A DNA stretch of 64,000 nucleotides, from NCBI RefSeq assembly GCF_013359865.1, contig NZ_JABMCE010000059.1:26761-90760 (forward strand). Reading direction: 5' to 3'. Below are positions 18,028 through 26,720 of this stretch, one piece after another. Both the position numbers and the translations under genes were made by a program. The stretch is from Curtobacterium pusillum (GTDB taxonomy: Bacteria > Actinomycetota > Actinomycetes > Actinomycetales > Microbacteriaceae). Position 1 is the stretch's first letter, and every line of letters starts with the position of its first letter. The notes beneath the pieces were generated by a model. The model was not told the origin of the DNA. It made no database searches and saw nothing but the letters and a program-made list of their open reading frames with translations.

Positions 18028-18837
18028 TCAGTTGGACTTCGCGGTCAGCCAGACGGTCATCGCGACCACCGCGCCGAGTCCGAAGATCCAGATGAACAGA
18101 CCCTCTGCCACCGGGCCGAGGGAGCCGAGGGCGAACCCGCCGGGCGACTTGTTGTCCTGCACGTACTTCAGGTACGTGATGATGTCGGCCTTCTGCTCGG
18201 GGGTGAGGTTGAGGTCGTTGAACACCGGCATGTTCTGCGGGCCCGTGATCATGGCCTCGTAGATGTGCTTGCCGGACACCGTCTGCAGGTTCGGCGCGTA
18301 CTTGCCCTCGGTCAGCGCACCACCGGCGCCGGCCACGTTGTGGCACATGGCGCAATTGATGCGGAAGAGCTCCGCACCCTCGGCCGCGTCGCCGTCCTCA
18401 CCGCTGGTCAGGCTCTTGGAGGGGACCGACGGGCCGGGGCCGAGCGACGCGACGTACTCGGCGAGTGCGTCGATCTGCGCGTCCGTGAACTGCGCGGGCT
18501 TCTCTTCGGCCTGGGGGCCCTGAGCGGCCATCGGCATGCGGCCGGTACCGACCTGGAAGTCGACCGACGCGGCGCCGACGCCGATGAGGGACGGGCCCTC
18601 GCTCGTGCCCTGGGCGGAGAGACCGTGGCACGTGGCGCAGTTCGAGGCGAAGAGCTTCTGACCCTCGTTCACCTTCGACTGGCTCGACGCGGCCACGGTG
18701 CTCGTGCTGTCGTCGGCGTTCGCCGAGGAGCTGAACAGCGCGTACGCACCGCCCGTGGTCATGAGACCGACGACGATGAGCGACACGGTCGCCATCGGGG
18801 AACGGCGGCCCTTCTTGGACTTGGTTCTGTTGAACAT
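18028..18837 (-). CDS. qcrC: Cytochrome bc1 complex diheme cytochrome c QcrC
   Basis: Membrane-anchored diheme cytochrome c of 269 aa. The two heme-binding sites are CATCH (67-71) and CAMCH (162-166). An N-terminal membrane helix (about 15-35) and a C-terminal helix (about 244-264) hold both heme domains outside the membrane. In Actinobacteria QcrC replaces a soluble cytochrome c by linking bc1 directly to the aa3 oxidase. It lies 20 nt downstream of ctaE. Confidence 0.96.
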   Translation of the reverse strand: MFNRTKSKKGRRSPMATVSLIVVGLMTTGGAYALFSSSANADDSTSTVAASSQSKVNEGQKLFASNCATCHGLSAQGTSEGPSLIGVGAASVDFQVGTGRMPMAAQGPQAEEKPAQFTDAQIDALAEYVASLGPGPSVPSKSLTSGEDGDAAEGAELFRINCAMCHNVAGAGGALTEGKYAPNLQTVSGKHIYEAMITGPQNMPVFNDLNLTPEQKADIITYLKYVQDNKSPGGFALGSLGPVAEGLFIWIFGLGAVVAMTVWLTAKSN

Positions 18838-18857
18838 GCGGCGGGGCTATCCAGTTC

Positions 18858-19487
18858 CTACTTGAGAAGGTAGATGACGGCGAAGAGGCCGATCCAGACG
18901 ACGTCGACGAAGTGCCAGTAGTACGACACGACGATCGCGGTGGTCGCTTCCTTGTGACCGAAGTTCTTGGCGGCGAACCCGCGGCCGAGCGTCAGCAGGA
19001 AGGCGATGAGGCCGCCCGTCACGTGCAGACCGTGGAAACCGGTCGTCATGTAGAACGCCGAACCGTAGGCGCTGGAGGAGAGCGTGATGCCCTCGTGCCA
19101 GAGGTTCGCGTACTCGAAGACCTGGCCGCAGACGAAGATCGCGCCCATGCAGTAGGTGACGAAGAACCACTCCGTCATGCCCCAGTCCTTCGGGTTCCAG
19201 CTCGTGCGGTGCACCTGGAAGCGCTCCGCGGCGAACACCGCGAACTGGCAGGCGAAGCTGGACAGCACCAGGATGATCGTGTTCACCGAGGCGAACGGCA
19301 CCTCGAGCTTCGCGGTCTCGGTCGCCCAGAGCTCGGGCGAGGTGCTGCGCAGCGTGAAGTAGATCGCGAACAGGCCGGCGAAGAACATGACCTCGCTGCC
19401 CAGCCACACGATCGTCCCCACGGCAACGGCGTTCGGCCTGTTCAGGACCGGACCGCTGGCGGATCTGGAGAGAGGGGTGCTAGTCAC
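18858..19487 (-). CDS. ctaE: Cytochrome c oxidase subunit III
   Basis: Subunit III of the aa3-type oxidase, 209 aa from this start, with five membrane helices and conserved [20 protein letters not shown] and [10 protein letters not shown]. Start choice: GTG at 19487 gives MTSTPLSR, lies 7 nt after CATAAT, and also follows GGAGG; ATG at 19496 and GTG at 19511 are in-frame alternatives. First gene of the respiratory cluster. The other oxidase subunits (ctaC, ctaD) are not in the window. Confidence 0.93.
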   Translation of the reverse strand: MTSTPLSRSASGPVLNRPNAVAVGTIVWLGSEVMFFAGLFAIYFTLRSTSPELWATETAKLEVPFASVNTIILVLSSFACQFAVFAAERFQVHRTSWNPKDWGMTEWFFVTYCMGAIFVCGQVFEYANLWHEGITLSSSAYGSAFYMTTGFHGLHVTGGLIAFLLTLGRGFAAKNFGHKEATTAIVVSYYWHFVDVVWIGLFAVIYLLK

Positions 19488-19494
19488 GTCCTCC

Positions 19495-19500
19495 ATTATG
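19495..19500 (-). promoter_or_regulatory. -10 element for ctaE cluster
   Basis: CATAAT on the minus strand ends 7 nt before the GTG chosen for ctaE, consistent with a leaderless or very short leader mRNA for ctaE-qcrCAB. Confidence 0.45.
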
Positions 19501-19554
19501 GCGGAAGTCACGGACAGTGTTTTCGCAGGAGACTGGCGGGTCTCTCGAATTCAC

Positions 19555-19560
19555 TACGAT
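19555..19560 (+). promoter_or_regulatory. -10 element for leaderless trpD
   Basis: TACGAT ends 6 nt before the trpD ATG, with CGACCC between and no Shine-Dalgarno. It faces the ctaE -10 across about 55 bp. Confidence 0.5.
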
Positions 19561-19566
19561 CGACCC

Positions 19567-20625
19567 ATGCTCGACGCACTCTCATGGCCCTCGGTGATCA
19601 GCGCGCTCATGGCGCGCGAGGACCTCTCGATCAGCCAGTCCACATGGGCCATGCAGGAGATCGTGGCAGGGCAGGCCACTCCGGCGCAGATCGCGGCCTT
19701 CGTCGTCGCGCTCCGGGCGAAGGGCGAGACGGTGGACGAGGTCGTCGGCTTCCGCGACGCGATCCTCGACGCCGCGGTCCCGCTGGACGTCGATCCCATG
19801 GCGCTCGACATCGTCGGGACCGGCGGTGACGTCGTCGGCACCGTGAACGTCTCGACGATGTCCGCCATCGTGATCGCCGCCGCCGGCGTGCCCGTCGTCA
19901 AGCACGGCAACAAGGCCAGCTCGTCGAAGTCCGGCTCGAGCGACGTCCTCGCCGCACTCGGCCTCGACCTCACGATGGACGCCGCGCGTGTCGCCGAGAC
20001 CTTCCGGCGTGTCGGACTCACCTTCGCCTTCGCGAGTGCGTTCCACCCGGGCTTCGCGCACGCGAGCGCGGTGCGACGGGAGATCGGCGTCCCGACCGTG
20101 TTCAACTTCCTCGGGCCGCTCGTCAACCCGGCCCGGTGCGAGGCGAACGCCGTCGGGGTCGCCCAGCTCGACCTCGTGCCCATCATCACGGGCGTCTTCC
20201 AGACCCGAGGCGCCACGGCGCTCGTGTTCCGCGGCGACGACGGCCTCGACGAGCTCACCACGACGGGCCACAGCCACATCTGGGAGGTCTCCGGCGGACG
20301 TGTCATCGAGCACGACCTCGACCCGCGCGACCTCGGCATCCCGCGCGCGCGCATCGAGGACCTCCTCGGCGGCGACCCGGTGCACAACGCGGGCGTCGTG
20401 CACCGCGTCCTCGCGGGAGACGGCGGCCCGGTCCGCGACATCGTGCTGCTCAACGCAGCCGCCGGGCTGGTGTCCTTCCGCCTCGCGCAGGACCCGGGCG
20501 AGGCCGACCGCCCGATCCTGCAGCGCTTCCGCGAGCAGCTCGTCGTCGCGGCGGACGCCATCGACTCCGGTGCCGCGGCCCGCAAGCTCGCCGACTGGAT
20601 CGGCGCGGCTCCCGCCGCCGCCTGA
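19567..20625 (+). CDS. trpD: Anthranilate phosphoribosyltransferase
   Basis: Second step of tryptophan synthesis: joins anthranilate and PRPP. Visible are the PRPP-binding GTGGD (84-88), the NVST segment (94-97), KHGNKASSS and NPARCEANAVGV. Length 352 aa. The frame extends upstream into the ctaE gene, but family length and the -10 position support this ATG. trpD is alone here, without other trp genes, and is divergent from ctaE, an arrangement common in actinobacteria. Confidence 0.96.
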   Translation: MLDALSWPSVISALMAREDLSISQSTWAMQEIVAGQATPAQIAAFVVALRAKGETVDEVVGFRDAILDAAVPLDVDPMALDIVGTGGDVVGTVNVSTMSAIVIAAAGVPVVKHGNKASSSKSGSSDVLAALGLDLTMDAARVAETFRRVGLTFAFASAFHPGFAHASAVRREIGVPTVFNFLGPLVNPARCEANAVGVAQLDLVPIITGVFQTRGATALVFRGDDGLDELTTTGHSHIWEVSGGRVIEHDLDPRDLGIPRARIEDLLGGDPVHNAGVVHRVLAGDGGPVRDIVLLNAAAGLVSFRLAQDPGEADRPILQRFREQLVVAADAIDSGAAARKLADWIGAAPAAA

Positions 20626-20635
20626 CGCCGGCCCT

Positions 20636-20709
20636 CCGCAAAACGCCAGGAAGGCGGCTACTCGCAGCGACATACCGCTGCGCGAAACCGCCGACGTTGC
20701 GTTTTGCGG
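20636..20709. repeat. Composite nested-hairpin element
   Basis: An outer perfect 11-bp inverted repeat (CCGCAAAACGC / GCGTTTTGCGG) encloses a GGCGG/CCGCC pair and an inner perfect 7-bp stem CGCAGCG / CGCTGCG with a 6-nt loop. It lies just after trpD. The architecture suggests a structured RNA, a strong terminator, or a miniature mobile element. The A/T-containing ends differ from surrounding composition. Confidence 0.75.
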
Positions 20710-20745
20710 GGTCAGGGGCGGGGCGACGGGGCGCACGCACGGGAC

Positions 20746-20778
20746 GCGCGGTGCCGGTCTCGGGGACCGGCACCGCGC
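20746..20778. repeat. GGAGGCGCGG-family palindrome, copy 2
   Basis: Perfect 14-bp arms GCGCGGTGCCGGTC / GACCGGCACCGCGC with a 5-nt loop, followed by CTCCAGG, the outer part of the family arm. It sits between the composite hairpin and the glpK stop, so it may terminate both trpD and glpK. Confidence 0.85.
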
Positions 20779-20803
20779 CTCCAGGCGGATCCGTCAGTGC
20801 TTG

Positions 20804-22315
20804 TTACTGCACGTCCTCGTCGACCCAGTCGAAGGTCTTCGTGACGGCCTTCTTCCAGAGGCGGAGGGTGCGGTCGCGCTCGGCGTCGTCGAGCTGCGGC
20901 TCCCAGCGCTTGTCCTCCTGCCAGTTGGCACGGAGCTCGTCGAGGTTCGCCCAGAACCCGACCGCGAGGCCCGCCGCGTAGGCGGCGCCGAGCGCGGTCG
21001 TCTCGGCGACCACCGGACGCACCACCGGCACGTTGAGGATGTCGGCCTGGAACTGCATGAGCTCGTTGTTCGCGGTCATGCCGCCGTCCACCTTCAGCTC
21101 GGTGAGGTCCACGCCGGAGTCCGCGTTGACGGCGTCGAGGACCTCGCGGGTCTGCAGCGCCGTCGCCTCGAGTGCCGCACGCGCGATGTGGCCCTTGTTG
21201 ACGTAGCGCGTCAGGCCGACGATCGCGCCGCGTGCGTCCGGACGCCAGTACGGGGCGAAGAGGCCCGAGAACGCCGGCACGAAGTACACGCCGCCGTTGT
21301 CCTCGACGGTCTTGGCGAGCGCCTCGACCTCCGGGGCGCTGCCGATCAAGCCGAGGTTGTCGCGGAGCCACTGGATGAGCGAGCCCGTGACGGCGATCGA
21401 ACCCTCGAGGGCGTAGTGGGTCTCCTGGTCGCCGAGCTTGTAGCCGACGGTGGTGAGCAGCCCGTTCTCCGAGCGGACGATCTCCGTGCCCGTGTTGAAG
21501 ATGAGGAAGTTGCCGGTGCCGTAGGTGTTCTTCGACTCGCCCTGGTCGAACGCCGCCTGGCCGAACGTCGCGGCCTGCTGGTCGCCCAGGATGCCGGCGA
21601 TCGGCACCTCGCGGAGCAGGCTCGACGACTCGACGTTGCCGTAGACCTCGGAGGAGCTGACGATCTCCGGGAGCATCGACTTCGGGACACCGAAGTCGCC
21701 GAGGATGTCGTCGCGCCACTCGAGCGTCTCGAGGTCCATGAACAGCGTGCGGGACGCGTTCGTCACGTCGGTCTTGTGCACGCCGCCGTCGACGCCGCCC
21801 GTCAGGTTCCAGAGGACCCAGGTGTCGGTCGTGCCGAACAGCAGGTCACCGGCCTCGGCCTTCTCGCGCGCACCCTCGACGTTCTCGAGGATCCAGACGA
21901 TCTTCGTGCCGGCGAAGTACGTGGCGAGCGGGAGGCCGACAACGGACTTGTAGCGGTCCGTGTCGCCGTCGGCGAGCTTGTCGACGATGGACTGCGTGCG
22001 GGTGTCCTGCCAGACGATCGCGTTGTAGACCGGCTTGCCGGTGTTCTTGTCCCAGACCACCGCGGTCTCGCGCTGGTTGGTGATGCCGACCGCCGCGACG
22101 TCGTGGCGGGTGATGTCGGCGCGGGACAGCGCCTGGCCGATGACCTCACGCGTGTTGTCCCAGATCTCGATCGGGTCGTGCTCGACCCACCCGGCACGCG
22201 GGAAGATCTGCTCGTGCTCCTTCTGTCCGACGGAGACGATCGAGCCGGAGTGGTCGAAGACGATCGCTCGGGTCGAGGTGGTGCCCTGGTCGATGGCGAC
22301 GATGTAGTCGGCCAT
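20804..22315 (-). CDS. glpK: Glycerol kinase
   Basis: FGGY-family kinase of 503 aa that phosphorylates glycerol to glycerol 3-phosphate with ATP. The N-terminal [14 protein letters not shown] phosphate loop, WQDTRT and the late [16 protein letters not shown] segment are typical of GlpK. AAGGAG lies 6 nt before the ATG. Directly downstream of the aquaglyceroporin gene (44 nt gap) on the same strand, so uptake and phosphorylation are probably co-transcribed. Confidence 0.97.
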   Translation of the reverse strand: MADYIVAIDQGTTSTRAIVFDHSGSIVSVGQKEHEQIFPRAGWVEHDPIEIWDNTREVIGQALSRADITRHDVAAVGITNQRETAVVWDKNTGKPVYNAIVWQDTRTQSIVDKLADGDTDRYKSVVGLPLATYFAGTKIVWILENVEGAREKAEAGDLLFGTTDTWVLWNLTGGVDGGVHKTDVTNASRTLFMDLETLEWRDDILGDFGVPKSMLPEIVSSSEVYGNVESSSLLREVPIAGILGDQQAATFGQAAFDQGESKNTYGTGNFLIFNTGTEIVRSENGLLTTVGYKLGDQETHYALEGSIAVTGSLIQWLRDNLGLIGSAPEVEALAKTVEDNGGVYFVPAFSGLFAPYWRPDARGAIVGLTRYVNKGHIARAALEATALQTREVLDAVNADSGVDLTELKVDGGMTANNELMQFQADILNVPVVRPVVAETTALGAAYAAGLAVGFWANLDELRANWQEDKRWEPQLDDAERDRTLRLWKKAVTKTFDWVDEDVQ

Positions 22316-22359
22316 TGGTGCTCCTTACGGTGTTGCTCGGGTTGACGAGGTGATGGTGG

Positions 22360-23085
22360 TCAGGAAGCGAGGGGGAGGAGGGCGTACGAGAGCCCGGCCG
22401 CGAGGGCGCCGCCGATGAGCGGGCCCACGACGGGGACCCAGGCGTAGGCCCAGTCGCTCGAGCCCTTCCCCCTGATCGGCAGGAAGGCGTGCGCGATGCG
22501 CGGCCCGAGGTCACGTGCGGGGTTGATGGCGTAGCCGGTCGGACCACCGAGGCTGACGCCGATCGCGATCACGAGGAACGCGACCGGGATCGCGCCGAGC
22601 TCGGCCGGGGTCTTGCCGTTGGTGAAGGCGATCACGACGAAGACGAGGACGAAGGTGCCGATGATCTCGGTGACGAGGTTCCACCCGTACGTGCGGATCG
22701 CCGGTCCGGTCGAGAAGACACCCAGCTTCGCCGCTGCGTCCGGCTCCTCGTCGAAGTGCTGCTTGTACGCGAGCCAGACGATGACGGCACCGATGATCGC
22801 GCCGATCAGCTGGGCGAGCCAGTAGAGGAACATCTCACCGACGGTGATGTTGCCGAGGATGGCCTGCGCGAGGCTCACCGCGGGGTTGAGCTGGCCGCCG
22901 GACTTGTACGCCACGGTGACGCCGGCGAAGACCGCGAAGCCCCAACCGACCGTGACCATGAGGAACCCGGCTCCGAAGCCCTTCGACTTCGTCAGTGAGA
23001 CAGCGGCGACGACACCGCCACCCAGGATGATGAGCATCGCCGTGCCGACGAGCTCGGAGAGGAAATTGACGCCGATGCCGTCCAT
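22360..23085 (-). CDS. glpF: Aquaglyceroporin (glycerol facilitator, MIP family)
   Basis: Membrane channel of 241 aa with six helices and two half-helices carrying the NPA boxes at 67-69 (GQLNPAVS) and 188-190 (AINPARD). An Asp after the second NPAR is typical of glycerol-conducting rather than water-only members. GGAGGT lies 6 nt before the ATG. It heads the glpF-glpK pair and is divergent from dhaKLM across a 315-bp control region. Confidence 0.95.
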   Translation of the reverse strand: MDGIGVNFLSELVGTAMLIILGGGVVAAVSLTKSKGFGAGFLMVTVGWGFAVFAGVTVAYKSGGQLNPAVSLAQAILGNITVGEMFLYWLAQLIGAIIGAVIVWLAYKQHFDEEPDAAAKLGVFSTGPAIRTYGWNLVTEIIGTFVLVFVVIAFTNGKTPAELGAIPVAFLVIAIGVSLGGPTGYAINPARDLGPRIAHAFLPIRGKGSSDWAYAWVPVVGPLIGGALAAGLSYALLPLAS

Positions 23086-23400
23086 CGGTGACCTCCAGTG
23101 CGTGATCGTGGGGGTCCGGTGGTGCTGCGCCGGCACTCCCCGTTGAGTGATTGAGGCCGAGCATAGTGACGCTGCTCTGCGGTGGGCGATGTGTTCGTGA
23201 GGGAACTGCGGGAAAGTGCACGAACGTGCAGAGGTGCTGTGCACCCGGGTGCTCCTCGCACCCGCACCGCCCGGGCCGGACTGCACGAACGTGCACCGAC
23301 CTCGAACGACTGAGCGTGCGTCCGTTGTAGATTGATCCCACTCCGGTCGACGACGGCGGTGTGCTGCCTCGCGATCACCCCGCACTCCGTGGAGGTCAGC
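23086..23400. promoter_or_regulatory. Divergent glpF / dhaK control region
   Basis: 315 bp without a credible gene. It holds three palindromes within 79 bp (listed separately), a minus-strand -10-like TATGCT at 23160-23165 for glpF, and a plus-strand TAGATT near 23329 for dhaK. A GGAGG precedes each start codon. It presumably coordinates glycerol and dihydroxyacetone use. Confidence 0.7.
23217..23295. promoter_or_regulatory. Triple palindromic operator array
   Basis: Two identical 14-mers TGCACGAACGTGCA at 23217-23230 and 23282-23295 (half-sites TGCACG/CGTGCA) are spaced 65 bp centre to centre. Between them is a perfect 12-bp palindrome GCACCCGGGTGC (23241-23252). Such paired sites suit a looping repressor of the DeoR or SorC type; no regulator gene is adjacent. 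Confidence 0.7.
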
Positions 23401-24402
23401 ATGAAGAAGCTCATCAACGATCCGCAGGCCGTCGTCGACGAGACCGTCCGCGGGTTCGCCCTCGCGCACGCCGGGCACGTCGTGCTCGTCGAGGACCCGA
23501 TCCACATCCACCGCGCGGACGCCCCCGTCTCCGGCAAGGTCGGCATCGTCAGCGGCGGCGGCAGCGGCCACGAACCGCTGCACGCCGGCTTCGTCGGGTA
23601 CGGCATGCTCGACGCCGCCGTCCCCGGGCCGGTGTTCACGAGCCCCACGCCGGACCCGATCGTCGCCGCCACGAAGGCCGTCGACGGGGGAGCGGGCGTG
23701 CTCCACATCGTGAAGAACTACACCGGCGACGTCCTCAACTTCGAGACCGCCGCCGAGCTCGCCGGGATGGACGACGTCCGCGTCGAGTCCGTGGTCGTCG
23801 ACGACGACGTCGCCGTGCAGGACTCGCTGTACACCGCGGGCCGTCGCGGCGTCGCCGGCACCGTCATCGTCGAGAAGTGCGCCGGCGCCGCCGCCGAGCG
23901 CGGTGACGACCTCGACGCGGTGGCCGCGGTCGCCCGGCACGTCAACGACGTCACGCGGTCGATGGGTCTCGCACTGAGCTCCGGCACCGTGCCGCACGCG
24001 GGCGAGCCGTCCTTCACGCTCGCCGACGACGAGGTCGAGCTCGGCATCGGCATCCACGGCGAGCCCGGACGCGAACGCATCCCGATGGCACCGGCCGACC
24101 AGCTCGTCGACCGCGTGCTCGAGCCGATCCTCACCGACCTCGACGCTCCCACCGGGTCGAAGCTCCTGCTCCTCGTGAACGGCATGGGCGGCACGCCGCT
24201 CTCGGAGCTCTACATCGTCTACCGACGCGCCGCCGAGGTGCTCGCCGACCGCGGGTACGAGGTCGCGCGTAGCCTGGTCGGCGACTACGTGACATCCCTC
24301 GAGATGCAGGGGTTCTCGCTCACCGTCACGGTGCTCGACGACGAACTCACCGCCCTCTGGGATGCACCGGTGGAGACCCCGGCACTGCGCTGGGGACGCT
24401 GA
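23401..24402 (+). CDS. dhaK: Dihydroxyacetone kinase substrate-binding subunit DhaK
   Basis: 333-aa subunit that holds dihydroxyacetone for phosphorylation by DhaL-ADP. GGGSGHEP (52-59) forms the substrate pocket and His219 in LGIGIHGEPG is the residue that binds dihydroxyacetone covalently. The ATG was chosen because GTGGAGGTC lies just upstream. First gene of dhaK-dhaL-dhaM, which makes dihydroxyacetone phosphate using PEP through the PTS. Confidence 0.96.
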   Translation: MKKLINDPQAVVDETVRGFALAHAGHVVLVEDPIHIHRADAPVSGKVGIVSGGGSGHEPLHAGFVGYGMLDAAVPGPVFTSPTPDPIVAATKAVDGGAGVLHIVKNYTGDVLNFETAAELAGMDDVRVESVVVDDDVAVQDSLYTAGRRGVAGTVIVEKCAGAAAERGDDLDAVAAVARHVNDVTRSMGLALSSGTVPHAGEPSFTLADDEVELGIGIHGEPGRERIPMAPADQLVDRVLEPILTDLDAPTGSKLLLLVNGMGGTPLSELYIVYRRAAEVLADRGYEVARSLVGDYVTSLEMQGFSLTVTVLDDELTALWDAPVETPALRWGR

Positions 24403-24433
24403 CCACCGCCCACCCTCCAGGAAGGAACACGAA

Positions 24434-25060
24434 TTGGCGCTCGACACCGCATGGGCCATCGACTGGGTCCGACGCACCGCCGCGACGATCGACGAGCACC
24501 GGGCCGAGCTCGTCACGCTCGACCGGGAGATCGGCGACGGGGACCACGGCGAGAACCTCGACCGCGGCTTCCGCGCCGTGCTCGAAGCCGTCGACGCCGG
24601 GTCCTTCGACACCCCGGGAGCCGTGTTCAAGGTCATCGCGACGAAGCTCATCTCGACGGTCGGCGGCGCTGCCGGTCCACTGTTCGGGACGGCGTACCTC
24701 AAGGCCGCGCAGGCCGCGGGCGACACGGCGGAGCTCGACGCCGACACCCTCGTCGCCGTCCTGACCGCGGCGCGTGACGGCATCGTCTCCCGCGGCAAGG
24801 CGGCGGTCGGCGACAAGACGATGGTCGACGCGTGGTCGCCCGCGGTCGAGGCGGCCGCTGCCGCGGCCGGCGCCGGTGAGAGTCCCGAACAGGTGCTCGC
24901 AGCCGCCGCCGACGCCGCCGTCACCGGTGCGGAGTCGACCGACCCGCTCGTGGCGCACAAGGGCCGGGCGAGCTACCTCGGGGAGCGTGCCGTCGGGCAC
25001 CGCGACCCGGGTGCGCAGTCGACCGTGTACATCCTCCGCGCGGCCGTGGACGCCGCGTGA
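24434..25060 (+). CDS. dhaL: Dihydroxyacetone kinase ADP-binding subunit DhaL
   Basis: 208-aa subunit that carries a tightly bound ADP which is rephosphorylated by DhaM. DREIGDGDHGENLDRG (residues about 32-47) is the Mg-ADP binding signature, and GDKTMVDAWSP is the second conserved block. The start is TTG, supported by GAAGGAA 6 nt upstream; no ATG or GTG fits. The stop overlaps the dhaM GTG by 4 nt. Confidence 0.94.
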   Translation: MALDTAWAIDWVRRTAATIDEHRAELVTLDREIGDGDHGENLDRGFRAVLEAVDAGSFDTPGAVFKVIATKLISTVGGAAGPLFGTAYLKAAQAAGDTAELDADTLVAVLTAARDGIVSRGKAAVGDKTMVDAWSPAVEAAAAAAGAGESPEQVLAAAADAAVTGAESTDPLVAHKGRASYLGERAVGHRDPGAQSTVYILRAAVDAA

Positions 25061-25758
25061 CCGTCGGCATCCTGATCGTCTCGCACAGCGCGGCGATCGC
25101 GACCGGCACGGTGGAGCTGGCCCGGCAGATGGCCGCCGACGTCCCGCTCGTGGCGGCCGGGGGGACCGACGACGGCGGGATCGGCACCTCGTTCGAGGCC
25201 GTCACGGCCGGCATCGAGGAACTCGCCGACGCAGACGCCGTGGTCGTCCTGTGCGACCTCGGTTCCGCGTACCTGACGACCGACACGGCGCTCGACTTCC
25301 TCGACGACGACGTGCGGGCTCGGGTCCACGTGTCGCAGGCTCCGCTGGTGGAGGGTGCGGTCGCCGCGGCCGTCGCCGCGCAGACCGGTGGCGACGTGGA
25401 CACCGTCCTGGCCGCTGCCGCGTCCGCCGACGCGTCCGAGGTCGCGTCCGGTGACGAGCCTGGAGGCGCGGCGCCGGTCCCCGAGACCGGCTCCGTCGAC
25501 GACGCGGCCGCGTCCCAGACCCTCGAGCTCGTCAACGAGAGCGGGCTGCACGCCCGTCCCGCGGCGGAGTTCGTGAAGACCGCCGCGAAGTACGAGGCGT
25601 CCGTCCGGGTGAACGGCGTGGACGCGAAGAGCCTGCTCGCGATCATGGCGCTGGCACTGCCGAAGGGAGCGTCGGTCACGATCGAGGCCACCGGTCCCGG
25701 CGCAGGGGAGGCCGTCGAGGCACTCGCCGCGCTCGTCCGGTCCGGCTTCGGCGAGTGA
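25057..25758 (+). CDS. dhaM: DhaM phosphotransferase fused to HPr
   Basis: 233-aa protein passing phosphate from the PTS to DhaL-ADP. Residues 1 to about 125 are the EIIA-like DhaM domain with His10 in VSHS. Residues about 153-233 are an HPr domain with His165 in GLHARPA and a Ser192 at the regulatory position. Enzyme I is not fused, so a separate PtsI must phosphorylate it. The linker (about 135-145) is encoded by a half copy of the repeat found elsewhere in intergenic DNA. GTG start overlapping dhaL. Confidence 0.94.
   Translation: MTVGILIVSHSAAIATGTVELARQMAADVPLVAAGGTDDGGIGTSFEAVTAGIEELADADAVVVLCDLGSAYLTTDTALDFLDDDVRARVHVSQAPLVEGAVAAAVAAQTGGDVDTVLAAAASADASEVASGDEPGGAAPVPETGSVDDAAASQTLELVNESGLHARPAAEFVKTAAKYEASVRVNGVDAKSLLAIMALALPKGASVTIEATGPGAGEAVEALAALVRSGFGE
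25460..25490. repeat. GGAGGCGCGG half copy inside dhaM
   Basis: CTGGAGGCGCGGCGCCGGTC matches the left arm of the repeat family. It is followed by a perfect 6-bp stem CCGGTC/GACCGG. It lies in frame in the linker between the DhaM and HPr domains. Confidence 0.65.
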
Positions 25759-25771
25759 TCCGGCACGGCTG

Positions 25772-26068
25772 ATGGCGCAGCCGATCGACTCCGCGGGCGA
25801 CGTGGTGGTGGGCGCGATGGCGATCACCGTGACCGTGCCCGAGGAACTCCGGTGGCGTGACGAGCGGCGCGGCGAGGAGTTCGAACTCGAGACCATCACC
25901 GTCCGCATGCTGCCCGACCGCACGCTCGCTGCAAAGGCGTACGGGCGTCCCGTGGCCGGCGGGCGCGGGGCGTACGTGGCGTTCCCGGTGCCGGACCGGG
26001 CGGAGCTCGCCGCGCTGATCCGCCGTGGGGCGGACCGCGCCGGGGAGCTCTGGACGGCGCACGGCTGA
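25772..26068 (+). CDS. Hypothetical protein, 98 aa
   Basis: I do not recognise this family. It is a small soluble protein with a mixed beta-type pattern (AITVTVPEELRW, FELETITVRMLP) and a C-terminal helix RAELAALIRRGADRAGELW. It starts 13 nt after dhaM without a clear ribosome-binding site, so it may be read by coupling; an in-frame ATG at 25817 is an alternative start. No membrane helix or signal. It converges on the TetR gene. Confidence 0.6.
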   Translation: MAQPIDSAGDVVVGAMAITVTVPEELRWRDERRGEEFELETITVRMLPDRTLAAKAYGRPVAGGRGAYVAFPVPDRAELAALIRRGADRAGELWTAHG

Positions 26069-26089
26069 TCCCCGGGACCGGGACACGGG

Positions 26090-26677
26090 TCAGTCGATGG
26101 ACACGGTCCCGGCGAGGTCGAGGTCGGAGGGACCGCCGGTGACCCCGGCATCGGCGAGGAGCGTGGCGCCGAAGACCGCGCTCCAGAAGGTCCGGGCGTC
26201 CCGTCCGACCCCGCTCCGGCTCGTCCACCCGTGCTCGGTGACGACGCGTTCGAGGTAGCGCTCCGACTGCCGGAACAGCACCGCCAGCAGCAGGCGTACC
26301 CGTTCGCGCTGGCCCGCGTCGTCGCCGGCGGCAGCGAGCGCCCGGACGACCAACGGCGTGGACGGCATCGCGAGCGCGGTCCGGGCGAGGACCTGTCGGA
26401 ACGCCTCCGCGCTGGTGGCCCGGCGCCCCGCGGCCTGCAGTCGTGTGGTGTCGCGGAGGAACAGCGCGAACGCGGCGTCGAGGACGAGGCGGTCCTTCGA
26501 GCCGTAGTGGTGCGTGATCTGGTTCGGGTAGACGCCCGCCGCGCGGGCGATCTCGCTGACGGTGACGGACCGGTGCTCGCTGTCGTGGCTGCTGAGCAGG
26601 CCCGCGGTCGCGGCGAGGATCCTCGCGCGGGTCGCCGCCCCCCGCGCGGTCCCCGGGCCGTCGGTCGTGGTTGCCAT
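26090..26677 (-). CDS. TetR family transcriptional repressor
   Basis: 195-aa regulator. The N-terminal helix-turn-helix is at about 35-62 (TVSEIARAAGVYPNQITHHYG), and the variable C-terminal ligand domain follows. ATG at 26677 has no Shine-Dalgarno but lies 6 nt after TACAAT, and that -10 overlaps an operator. Divergent from the ketoacyl synthase gene, with two 15-bp operators between; it most likely represses both genes. The ligand is unknown but may be an acyl compound, given the neighbour. Confidence 0.92.
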   Translation of the reverse strand: MATTTDGPGTARGAATRARILAATAGLLSSHDSEHRSVTVSEIARAAGVYPNQITHHYGSKDRLVLDAAFALFLRDTTRLQAAGRRATSAEAFRQVLARTALAMPSTPLVVRALAAAGDDAGQRERVRLLLAVLFRQSERYLERVVTEHGWTSRSGVGRDARTFWSAVFGATLLADAGVTGGPSDLDLAGTVSID

Positions 26678-26683
26678 GACGGA

Positions 26684-26689
26684 ATTGTA
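26684..26689 (-). promoter_or_regulatory. -10 element for leaderless tetR-type gene
   Basis: TACAAT on the minus strand ends 6 nt before the ATG and sits inside the first operator, which gives a simple route to autorepression. Confidence 0.55.
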
Positions 26690-26720
26690 CGTGGTACAAC
26701 TCCACTTGTTCAACGTACAA
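26685..26720. promoter_or_regulatory. Twin TetR operators
   Basis: TTGTACGTGGTACAA (26685-26699, perfect 6-bp half-sites) and TTGTTCAACGTACAA (26706-26720, one mismatch) are centred 21 bp apart, two helical turns, in the 56-bp gap between the divergent genes. The synthase ribosome-binding site GAAGGAG follows directly. Confidence 0.75.

Noticed and set aside
23086..23400. Riboswitch upstream of glpF or dhaK
   Set aside because: The palindromes are short, symmetrical DNA-operator types; no multi-helix aptamer was recognised.
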